Source of the DNA: Dolichospermum compactum NIES-806
GTDB lineage: Bacteria; Cyanobacteriota; Cyanobacteriia; Cyanobacteriales; Nostocaceae
Direction of reading: 5' to 3'
Length of the DNA stretch: 64,000 bases
NCBI RefSeq assembly: GCF_002368115.1
Contig: NZ_AP018316.1
Span: forward strand, 2,015,694 to 2,079,693
Made by a program: the position numbers and the translations under genes. The stretch's first letter is position 1; every line of letters begins with the position of its first letter. Positions 17,921 to 25,843 of this stretch are shown piece by piece. The notes below the pieces were generated by a model. It worked only from the letters and a program-made list of their open reading frames with translations. It ran no database searches and was not told the DNA's origin.

Positions 17921-18148
17921 GGCAGGTGACAGGTGACAGGTGACAGGGAACAGGGAACAGGGAACAGGGAGCAGGGAACAGGGAGCAGGGGCAGGGAGCA
18001 GGGAGCAGGGAGCAGGGAGCAGGGGGCAGGGGTATAAATTAATTTACTTCTTCCTTCTTTCTTCTTCCTTCTTTATTTCTTTCTTTCTTCTTCCTTCTCC
18101 TGACTTTTGACTTTTGACTTTTGACTTTTGACTTTTGACTTTTTTAAT
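17921..18148 (+). repeat. Composite simple-repeat tract in the rpoB-rpoC1 spacer
   Basis: Three blocks follow one another: CAGGTGA x3, then about a dozen CAGGGAA/CAGGGAG heptamers, then a pyrimidine block of TTCTTCC units, then six GACTTTT heptamers running up to the rpoC1 start. The GGGAGCAGGGAGCAGGG stretch (about 17935-18031) has many GGG runs with short loops and could form a G-quadruplex in the mRNA. No ribosome binding site is visible before rpoC1, because the last repeat block occupies that place. Confidence 0.8.
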
Positions 18149-20041
18149 ATGAGATCCCCCCAAAATAATCAATTTGACTACGTAAAAATTGGTATAGCAT
18201 CGCCAGAGCGCATCCGCCAGTGGGGTGAGCGTACCTTGCCTAATGGACAACTCGTAGGTGAAGTTACCAAGCCAGAAACCATCAATTACCGCACTCTCAA
18301 ACCAGAGATGGATGGTTTGTTTTGTGAAAGAATTTTTGGACCGGCTAAGGATTGGGAGTGCCATTGCGGTAAGTACAAGCGGGTGCGCCATAGAGGGATT
18401 GTGTGCGAGCGCTGTGGTGTAGAAGTGACAGAATCCCGCGTCCGTCGTCACAGGATGGGTTTTATTAAGTTGGCTGCCCCGGTGGCTCATGTTTGGTATC
18501 TCAAGGGGATTCCTAGCTATATTGCGATTCTCCTGGATATGCCGCTGCGGGATGTGGAGCAGATTGTTTATTTCAACTCTTACTGTGTTTTAGCACCTGG
18601 TAACGCGGATACTCTCAGTTACAAGCAACTGTTAAGTGAAGACCAGTGGCTAGAAATTGAGGATGCTATCTACAGTGAAGATTCCCAGTTAGAGGGTGTG
18701 GAAGTGGGCATTGGGGCTGAGGCTCTGTTGCGGCTGTTGGCGGATATTAATTTGGAGCAGGAGGCGGAAACCCTGCGGGAAGAAATTGAGAAAGCCAAGG
18801 GACAGAAACGGGCGAAGTTAATTAAACGGCTGCGGGTAATTGATAATTTCATCGCCACCGGTTCTCACCCAGAATGGATGGTAATGGAAATTATCCCCGT
18901 GATTCCCCCAGATTTGCGCCCGATGGTGCAGTTGGATGGGGGGCGGTTTGCGACAAGCGATTTGAATGATTTGTATCGCCGGGTAATTAATCGCAACAAC
19001 CGTTTGGCTAGGCTTCAGGAAATTCTCGCCCCGGAGATTATTGTCCGTAACGAGAAACGGATGCTGCAAGAGGCTGTGGACGCTTTGATTGATAATGGTC
19101 GCCGGGGACGGACGGTGGTGGGGGCTAATAACCGCCCGCTGAAGTCGTTGTCGGACATTATTGAGGGCAAACAAGGACGGTTCCGACAAAACCTGTTGGG
19201 GAAACGGGTGGACTATTCAGGGCGATCAGTAATTGTGGTCGGTCCTAAGCTGAAGATTCACCAGTGTGGACTGCCGCGAGAAATGGCGATTGAGTTGTTC
19301 CAGCCCTTTGTGATCAATCGTTTGATTCGGTCGGGGATGGTGAATAATATCAAGGCGGCGAAGAAGCTGATTTCTCGTAATGATCCCAGTGTGTGGGATG
19401 TGTTGGAAGAGGTGATTGAGGGACATCCGGTGATGTTAAACCGAGCGCCGACGCTGCACCGTTTGGGGATTCAGGCTTTTGAACCGATTTTGGTGGAGGG
19501 GAGAGCGATTCAATTGCATCCTTTGGTATGTCCGGCCTTTAATGCTGACTTTGACGGTGACCAAATGGCGGTTCATGTGCCGTTGTCGTTGGAAAGTCAA
19601 GCTGAGGCGCGGTTGTTGATGTTGGCTTCTAATAATATTTTGTCACCGGCAACAGGTAAACCGATTGTCACTCCTAGCCAAGATATGGTCTTGGGGGCGT
19701 ATTATCTGACGGCGGAAAACCCCAATGCGACGAAGGGGGCTGGTAAGTATTTCTCGTCTTTGGATGATGTAATTATGGCTTATGAGGCGCAGCAGGTGGA
19801 GCTTCATGCCTATATTTACGTGCGGTTTGATGGGGAAATTGATTCGGGTGAACCGGATAATGAACCTTTGGAAATCATTGAGGACAAGGATGCTAAGGGC
19901 AAACTCAACAGTCGAACCCTGATTTATAAGTTCCGCCGGGTGCGGGAAGATGGTCAAGGAAATTTGATTTCTCAGTACATTTATACGACTCCTGGCAGGG
20001 CGATTTATAACAAGGCGATTCAGGAAGCGATAGACGCTTAA
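18149..20041 (+). CDS. rpoC1: DNA-directed RNA polymerase subunit gamma (RpoC1)
   Basis: 630 residues from ATG 18149 (MRSPQNNQFDYVKIGIASPE), the normal cyanobacterial start; the frame extends seven codons further upstream into the repeat. Known: in cyanobacteria the beta-prime subunit is split, and this N-terminal part carries the active site. Seen: the zinc-binding cysteines in CHCGKYKRVRHRGIVCERC, and the Mg2+-binding motif NADFDGDQMAVH. The usual GRFRQNLLGKRVDYSGRSV region is intact. The C-terminus is of normal length. Downstream lies a 179-base repeat-filled spacer, then rpoC2. Confidence 0.97.
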   Translation: MRSPQNNQFDYVKIGIASPERIRQWGERTLPNGQLVGEVTKPETINYRTLKPEMDGLFCERIFGPAKDWECHCGKYKRVRHRGIVCERCGVEVTESRVRRHRMGFIKLAAPVAHVWYLKGIPSYIAILLDMPLRDVEQIVYFNSYCVLAPGNADTLSYKQLLSEDQWLEIEDAIYSEDSQLEGVEVGIGAEALLRLLADINLEQEAETLREEIEKAKGQKRAKLIKRLRVIDNFIATGSHPEWMVMEIIPVIPPDLRPMVQLDGGRFATSDLNDLYRRVINRNNRLARLQEILAPEIIVRNEKRMLQEAVDALIDNGRRGRTVVGANNRPLKSLSDIIEGKQGRFRQNLLGKRVDYSGRSVIVVGPKLKIHQCGLPREMAIELFQPFVINRLIRSGMVNNIKAAKKLISRNDPSVWDVLEEVIEGHPVMLNRAPTLHRLGIQAFEPILVEGRAIQLHPLVCPAFNADFDGDQMAVHVPLSLESQAEARLLMLASNNILSPATGKPIVTPSQDMVLGAYYLTAENPNATKGAGKYFSSLDDVIMAYEAQQVELHAYIYVRFDGEIDSGEPDNEPLEIIEDKDAKGKLNSRTLIYKFRRVREDGQGNLISQYIYTTPGRAIYNKAIQEAIDA

Positions 20042-20044
20042 CAA

Positions 20045-20218
20045 TTTTCGATTTTGGATTGTTTGGATTATTTGATTTTGGGATTTTGGGTTGTTTGAAT
20101 TTTGCAATCTAAAATCTAAAGTTGTTAAATCTAAATTTGTTAAATCCAAAATCTAAATTTGTTAAATCTAAAATCCAAAATCTAAATTTGTTAAATCCAA
20201 AATCTAAAATCTAAAATC
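20045..20218 (+). repeat. GATTTTGGATT element, copy 3, filling the rpoC1-rpoC2 spacer
   Basis: The left part reads GATTTTGGATTGTTTGGATT and similar. The right part consists of repeated AAATCTAAATTTGTTAAATC and AAAATCCAAAATCTAAAATC units, the reverse complement of the left arm. It runs to two bases before the rpoC2 ATG, leaving no room for a ribosome binding site. The transcript could fold into a long A/U-rich hairpin. Confidence 0.7.
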
Positions 20219-20220
20219 GT

Positions 20221-23200
20221 ATGACTAAAGCAGTTTTTCGCAATCTGGTGGTGAACAAGGGTAAATTAAGAGACTTGATTTCCTGGTCTTTTACCCATTA
20301 TGGAACGGCGCGGACGGCGGTGATGGCGGATAAACTCAAGGAGTTGGGTTTTCGCTACGCGACGAAAGCTGGTGTGTCTATTAGTGTGGATGATTTGATG
20401 ATTCCTCCTTCTAAGAAGGAACTGCTGGAGGCGGCGGAGACGGAAATTTTGGCGACGGAGGAACGCTATCAACGGGGGGAAATTACCGAAGTTGAACGTT
20501 TCCAAAAGGTAATTGATACTTGGAATAGTACCTCAGAAGCGCTCAAGGATGAGGTGGTGGTGCATTTCAAAAAAACCAATCCCCTCAATTCTGTGTATAT
20601 GATGGCTTTTTCCGGGGCGCGGGGGAATATTTCCCAGGTGCGGCAGTTGGTGGGGATGCGGGGTTTGATGGCAGATCCCCAGGGGGAAATTATAGATTTA
20701 CCAATTAAGACCAATTTCCGTGAGGGGTTGACGGTTACTGAATATATTATTTCTAGTTATGGGGCGCGGAAGGGGCTGGTGGATACGGCGCTGCGGACTG
20801 CTGACTCAGGGTACTTAACCCGGCGGTTGGTAGATGTGTCCCAGGATGTGATTGTGCGGGAGTTTGACTGTGGGACTAATCGCGGTTTGACGATTGGGGC
20901 AATGGTGGAGGGTAACAAAACCCTGATTAAACTGGCGACACGGCTAATGGGTCGAGTGGTGGGTGAGGATGTGGTGCATCCAGAAACGGGGGAAATAATT
21001 GCCCCTCGGAATACCCCCATTGATGATGACTTGGCGATCGCAATCCAAAAAGCCGGAGTCAAAAAGGTGACTGTCCGCAGTCCTTTGACCTGTGAGGCGG
21101 CGCGGTCCGTGTGTCAGCACTGCTATGGCTGGAGTTTGGCTCATGCCAAGATGGTGGATCTCGGGGAAGCTGTGGGGATTATTGCCGCCCAAAGTATTGG
21201 CGAACCGGGGACACAGTTAACCATGCGGACATTCCACACTGGAGGTGTATTCACAGGGGAAGTAGCCCAACAGGTGAGATCGCAGGTGTCAGGAACAGTA
21301 AAAATTCCCCGCAAGTTACAAACCCGTCCCTATCGGACTCGGCATGGTGAAGATGCTTTGTATGTGGAAGCCAATGGGACTTTGACGATTGAGGGGGATA
21401 AAAAATCGGGAACGGGGGAAAGCCAAGAAATTGCCGTCACCCAAGGTTCAACTCTGTATATCCACAATGGTCAACAGGTACTAGCGGATCACTTGGTAGC
21501 TGAGGTGGCACTGGGGGGCAGAACTACCAGAACCAATACAGAAAAAGCAGTTAAGGATGTGGCTTCTGACTTGGCAGGTGAGGTGAAGTTTGCCGATGTG
21601 GTGGCCGAACAAAAAACCGACCGCCAGGGCAACACCACTGTCACAGCCTCCAGAGGGGGGTTGATTTGGATTCTGTCGGGGGATGTATATAATTTACTGC
21701 CTGGGGCAGAATTGGTGGTAAAAAATGGTGATGCGATCGCTACCAATGGAGTCTTAGCGGAAACCAAATTAACCACAGTTCATGGGGGTGTGGTGCGGTT
21801 GCCAGAAGCGATTCCGGGGAAAGCCACCAGAGAAATTGAGATTATTACCGCTTCCGTAGTGTTGGATCAGGCAGCAGTGACAATCCAGAGTTCCCAAGGA
21901 CGTAATAATTACCTGATTACCACTACTAATCCCAGTAATGGCGCGATATCGGAGTTTAATTTGCGGGCGACTCCAGGGGCGAAGGTGCAAAATGGTCAGG
22001 TAGTAGCAGAATTGATTGATGACCAGTACCGGACAACCACCGGGGGCTTACTGAAGTTTGCCGAAGTGGAGGTACAGAAAAAAGGTAAAGCCAAATTGGG
22101 CTATGAGGTAGTCCAGGGGGGAACGCTGCTGTGGATACCGGAAGAAACCCATGAAGTAAATAAGGATATTTCCTTGTTACGGGTGGAAGATGGACAGTAT
22201 GTGGAAGCGGGGACAGAAGTAGTCCAGGACATCTTCTGTCAAACCGGTGGGGTAGTGGAAGTTACCCAAAAGAACGACATTTTGCGAGAGGTCGTGATTA
22301 AGCCCGGTGAACTGTTGATGGTGGATGATCCAGAAGCAGCGATCGCCCATGACAATACTTTCTTGCAACCCGGTGAAGAACTGCAAGGGACTGTAGCCAC
22401 AGAATTGCGCTATGTCCAGTATGTCGAAACTCCCGAAGGTCCAGGGCTGCTGAGTCGTCCAGTGGTGGAATTTGCTGTCCCCACCAACCCTGATGTGCCA
22501 GCGACAACTTCCGTTAGTCAACACACCGGGCGCTCGATTCAACTCCGGGCAGTACAACGGATTCCCTACAAGGATTCCGAACGGGTGAAGTCGGTGGAAG
22601 GTGTGGAACTGCTACGGACACAGATTGTCTTAGAAATTGAGCAGGACACGGAGGGAGAACATGGCAGTTCACCTTTGGCGGCGGACATTGAACTAATTAC
22701 AGACCCAGAAGATCCAGAGATTCAAAGATTACAGTTGGTGATTTTAGAGTCTTTGGTAGTACGGCGCGACATTACTGCAGATGCCACCCAAGGCAGTACC
22801 CAAACTAATTTGGAAGTGGTGGATGGTGACACTATTGAGCCTGGGTCTGTAGTAGCCCGGACGAAGATCTTGTGTAAGGAAGGGGGCATAGTCCGGGGTG
22901 TGCAACAGGGGGCGGAAACAGTGCGCCGTTGTTTGGTATTGCGTGCCAATGATTTGGTGACGGTGAATACAAATGTGTTGCCAACTGTCGGTAAAGGTGA
23001 TTTGGTAGTAGAAGGAAGTGCGATCGCTCCTGGTGTCGTGGCTGCTGAGTCGGGACAGGTGGTGGAAGTCAAGGCAGAGGGGCAGGGGGCAGGGAGCAAG
23101 GGAGAAGGCACTGCGTTGTCGGCTGCTGCTTACACCATTACTCTCCGCGTTGGTCGTCCTTACCGAGTCAGCCCGGGGGCGGTGTTACAGGTAGAAGATG

Positions 23201-24309
23201 GGGATTTGGTGCAACGGGGTGACAACTTGGTGTTGTTGGTATTTGAACGCGCCAAAACTGGGGACATTATTCAAGGTTTGCCCCGGATTGAGGAACTGCT
23301 AGAAGCCCGTAAACCCAAGGAAGCTTGTATTTTAGCCCGTCGTCCAGGGGAAGTGAAGATTGTCTATGGCGATGGGGATGAGGTGACATCCATCACCAGA
23401 GAAGCCTACGCCATTAAGATTGTCGAAGCCAATGGCACAGTGACAGACTATCCCCTCGGACCTGGACAAAACCTGATTGTTCCCGACGGGGCGCACATAG
23501 TAGCCGGACAACCAATGACCGATGGACCCTCCAACCCCCACGAGATTCTGGAAATATTCTTCAGTTTGGGGTCGGAGGATGGGGTCTATGCCTGTGCTTC
23601 CCACGCTTTGCAGAAGGTACAAACCTTTTTGGTGAACGAAGTGCAGATGGTGTACCAATCTCAAGGGATTGACATTTCTGACAAACACATTGAGGTAATT
23701 GTCCGGCAAATGACCAACAAAGTGCGGATTGATGACGGTGGGGACACCACCATGCTACCAGGGGAACTGGTGGAACTACGGCAGGTGGAACAGGTGAACG
23801 AAGCCATGGCCATTACTGGTGGGGCTAGGGCAGAATACACTCCCATGCTGTTGGGGATTACCAAGGCATCGTTGAACACCGACAGTTTCATTTCTGCTGC
23901 TTCCTTCCAAGAAACTACCAGAGTCTTAACAGAAGCCGCCATAGAGGGCAAATCCGACTGGCTGCGGGGACTGAAGGAAAACGTGATCATTGGGCGCTTG
24001 ATTCCGGCGGGAACTGGCTACAATACCTACGAAGAAGCGGGGGTAATTGACGATTACGTAGTAGACATGGGCAGTGGCATCTTAGACGAAGTGGATGATC
24101 CATTGGACATGGTGCTAGATGACCGCACAGCGAAACTCTACAACCTGGATGCACCGGGTATGGGAGATGGCGGCTTTGGCAGCAAGATAGGAGAACGGCT
24201 ACTCCTCGATGAGGATGATTTAATTGCTGATGAAATTAACGACCTGGTTATAGAAGAGGACGATGATTTCGAGGAAGAAGAGGATGATGATGATTTTGAT
24301 GATGAATAA
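20221..24309 (+). CDS. rpoC2: DNA-directed RNA polymerase subunit beta-prime, C-terminal part (RpoC2)
   Basis: 1362 residues, normal for the large cyanobacterial RpoC2 with its inserted SBHM repeats. Seen: the N-terminus GKLRDLISWSFTHYGTARTA, the bridge/trigger-loop region GARGNISQVRQLVGMRGLM, zinc cysteines in LTCEAARSVCQHCYGW, and AQSIGEPGTQLTMRTFHTGG. The C-terminal VAYMLG-like part includes SFISAASFQETTRVLTEAA, followed by a very acidic tail (EEDDDFEEEEDDDD). At nt 23078-23102 a dispersed simple repeat (GGGGCAGGGGGCAGGGAGCA) is read in frame as GQGAGSKGEG in an inserted-domain loop. No frame damage is seen. Confidence 0.97.
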   Translation: MTKAVFRNLVVNKGKLRDLISWSFTHYGTARTAVMADKLKELGFRYATKAGVSISVDDLMIPPSKKELLEAAETEILATEERYQRGEITEVERFQKVIDTWNSTSEALKDEVVVHFKKTNPLNSVYMMAFSGARGNISQVRQLVGMRGLMADPQGEIIDLPIKTNFREGLTVTEYIISSYGARKGLVDTALRTADSGYLTRRLVDVSQDVIVREFDCGTNRGLTIGAMVEGNKTLIKLATRLMGRVVGEDVVHPETGEIIAPRNTPIDDDLAIAIQKAGVKKVTVRSPLTCEAARSVCQHCYGWSLAHAKMVDLGEAVGIIAAQSIGEPGTQLTMRTFHTGGVFTGEVAQQVRSQVSGTVKIPRKLQTRPYRTRHGEDALYVEANGTLTIEGDKKSGTGESQEIAVTQGSTLYIHNGQQVLADHLVAEVALGGRTTRTNTEKAVKDVASDLAGEVKFADVVAEQKTDRQGNTTVTASRGGLIWILSGDVYNLLPGAELVVKNGDAIATNGVLAETKLTTVHGGVVRLPEAIPGKATREIEIITASVVLDQAAVTIQSSQGRNNYLITTTNPSNGAISEFNLRATPGAKVQNGQVVAELIDDQYRTTTGGLLKFAEVEVQKKGKAKLGYEVVQGGTLLWIPEETHEVNKDISLLRVEDGQYVEAGTEVVQDIFCQTGGVVEVTQKNDILREVVIKPGELLMVDDPEAAIAHDNTFLQPGEELQGTVATELRYVQYVETPEGPGLLSRPVVEFAVPTNPDVPATTSVSQHTGRSIQLRAVQRIPYKDSERVKSVEGVELLRTQIVLEIEQDTEGEHGSSPLAADIELITDPEDPEIQRLQLVILESLVVRRDITADATQGSTQTNLEVVDGDTIEPGSVVARTKILCKEGGIVRGVQQGAETVRRCLVLRANDLVTVNTNVLPTVGKGDLVVEGSAIAPGVVAAESGQVVEVKAEGQGAGSKGEGTALSAAAYTITLRVGRPYRVSPGAVLQVEDGDLVQRGDNLVLLVFERAKTGDIIQGLPRIEELLEARKPKEACILARRPGEVKIVYGDGDEVTSITREAYAIKIVEANGTVTDYPLGPGQNLIVPDGAHIVAGQPMTDGPSNPHEILEIFFSLGSEDGVYACASHALQKVQTFLVNEVQMVYQSQGIDISDKHIEVIVRQMTNKVRIDDGGDTTMLPGELVELRQVEQVNEAMAITGGARAEYTPMLLGITKASLNTDSFISAASFQETTRVLTEAAIEGKSDWLRGLKENVIIGRLIPAGTGYNTYEEAGVIDDYVVDMGSGILDEVDDPLDMVLDDRTAKLYNLDAPGMGDGGFGSKIGERLLLDEDDLIADEINDLVIEEDDDFEEEEDDDDFDDE

Positions 24310-24312
24310 ACT

Positions 24313-24416
24313 CTAGTACCGCAGGGCGTTCGTCAAAAGTCAAAAGTCAAAACGAATATACAATCAGCTTTCCAGTAGTTTGGAATGGTCTATTTATTTC
24401 CGCCGACCTGTACTAG
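24313..24416. repeat. CTAGTAC-bounded MITE-like repeat, copy 3
   Basis: A 104-base element from CTAGTACCGCAGGGCG to CCGACCTGTACTAG, with internal TCAAAAG units and CCAGTAGTTTGGAATGG. It is about 97% identical to the copy at 32151-32254 by eye and begins three bases after the rpoC2 stop. Confidence 0.7.
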
Positions 24417-24525
24417 TTAAATAATGGATAATTGGTAATGAATAATTATCCATTATCCATTATTAAAAATCACCCAGCTTGACGGCTCATTAATCATCAC
24501 TCTTTTTCAAATTTTTAATTCATTT

Positions 24526-25071
24526 ATGACAACAGAAATAAACTTACCAACCTTAGCTAGTTTGGAATATAATGCCTACATTGATAATGATGGTGAAGTC
24601 ATAGTCACCTTTCAAGAAAAAATTGGAGTTTACGCGATTTTTAATCAGGATAAAATTCTGCAATTTGTTGGCTATTCTCGTGATATTTATCTAAGTTTAA
24701 AACAGCATTTAGTCCGTCAACCTGAAAATTGTTATTGGGTAAAGGTACAAACTATAGAACGTCCTAATCGAACAATTTTGGCAGCTATTGAAAATGCTTG
24801 GATTACGGAAAATGCTAATCCTGATATTGCGAACATCGAAAATAAACAAAAATGGAATAATCCTATAGATGTGAAAGAATTAATGACACCAGAAGAACAA
24901 AATAATTATCAAAATATCGCTATTGATGAATTCGGAAAAAGCAAGGTTTTAAAAAATGTGGCGCGGCGGGTTGAACAAGAAATTTTAGAAGTTCTCAAAG
25001 CCCGGGGAGTCAATACTCAAATCCGCTTTAATCCAAAATTAAAAGAAACAGGATTATTAGATTTAAAATGA
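24526..25071 (+). CDS. GIY-YIG nuclease family protein
   Basis: 181 residues. The segment GVYAIFNQDKILQFVGYSRDI (about residues 34-54) is a GIY-YIG-like core in which GVY and FVGYS replace the classical GIY and YIG; an Arg (R49-like) and a later Glu (AAIENAW) follow as in the family. Known: GIY-YIG domains are DNA nucleases in UvrC, homing enzymes and Slx1, but a small cyanobacterial subgroup such as this has no established role. The C-terminal half is polar and helical (NVARRVEQEILEVLKARGV). It stands alone after the rpoC2 repeat. Catalytic competence is not certain. Confidence 0.75.
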   Translation: MTTEINLPTLASLEYNAYIDNDGEVIVTFQEKIGVYAIFNQDKILQFVGYSRDIYLSLKQHLVRQPENCYWVKVQTIERPNRTILAAIENAWITENANPDIANIENKQKWNNPIDVKELMTPEEQNNYQNIAIDEFGKSKVLKNVARRVEQEILEVLKARGVNTQIRFNPKLKETGLLDLK

Positions 25072-25137
25072 ATATGATAAGTTACACAAATATTACAGTT
25101 TGTGATAAATGAATCATTTAAACCTTCATGTAGTTTA

Positions 25138-25284
25138 CTATTTGGTGTGAGTAAGTATCAAATTCATCAAACTATCTAAAATCCGCTCTTGTGATAAAGG
25201 CATCATTTCCTTCCCATACAGCATTTCCTGTACCATCATATAACCCACCAACGAACCAAAAAATATTTGCGTGATTTTAAGTAA
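25138..25284 (-). pseudogene. C-terminal remnant of a TetR-type regulator
   Basis: The minus strand reads ITQIFFGSLVGYMMVQEML, then YGKEMMPLSQERILDSLMNL and a TAG stop at 25138. This resembles the last helices of cyanobacterial TetR/AcrR regulators. There is no start codon, a TAA precedes it about 30 bases upstream, and no HTH domain is found. It is a gene relic about 45 codons long. Confidence 0.5.
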
Positions 25285-25465
25285 GATGCAAATTAGTTAG
25301 TTGTCAGTTGTTCGACTATAGATTTGCGAAATTCAAGAAAAGATAATAGGACTTACGCACGCTCACTAATTTACCATGACGACACTTCAACTCATCCTGC
25401 ATTAACGTCAAACACTCCATAATTGATACAGTTGTAATAAACCAAATCTTTCTGCGTGACTCCGG

Positions 25466-25831
25466 CTACTGGAGTTTACTTCTAGTCAATTCAATACTAA
25501 TTTTGCCGCTAAAATCAGGAATAGGTGCAGCGGGTTTACTGAGAATAACTTGTACTTGATTAATGCTATCCCTGTCCTCTAAAATACCATCAGCGATCGC
25601 ACCAGCTAGTCTTTCCACCAATGCAAACTTTGAGGTTTTTAGCAAATTTTGCACTAAGCTAATTATGTGCCGATAATCTATAGTATCTTCAATATTATCT
25701 GTTTTGGCAGGTTTAGAAAGATCCAACCATAATTTAACATCTACCTCAAACCATTGTCCTAATGCTTGTTCTTCTGGTAAAAATCCGGTATAACCATAGC
25801 CACGAATTCCTGTTAAATGAATACAGTCCAT
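25466..25831 (-). CDS. folB: Dihydroneopterin aldolase
   Basis: 121 residues, the family size. It opens MDCIHLTGIRGYGYTGFLPE with the family's G-x-x-G-x-x-E motif, in which the Glu of LPEEQ binds the pterin. It continues with DTIDYRHIISLVQNLLK and LVERLAGAIADGILE, the conserved YR and E-R-L-A segments. Known: FolB cleaves 7,8-dihydroneopterin to 6-hydroxymethyl-dihydropterin and glycolaldehyde in folate synthesis, as an octamer in the cytosol. It is divergent from menD, with only 12 bases between the two start codons, so promoters must overlap the coding regions or lie inside them. Confidence 0.92.
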   Translation of the reverse strand: MDCIHLTGIRGYGYTGFLPEEQALGQWFEVDVKLWLDLSKPAKTDNIEDTIDYRHIISLVQNLLKTSKFALVERLAGAIADGILEDRDSINQVQVILSKPAAPIPDFSGKISIELTRSKLQ

Positions 25832-25843
25832 AATCTCTAATCA

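Noticed and set aside
19643..20149. 168-codon minus-strand frame across the end of rpoC1
   Set aside because: Antisense shadow of rpoC1 that runs into the repeat spacer.
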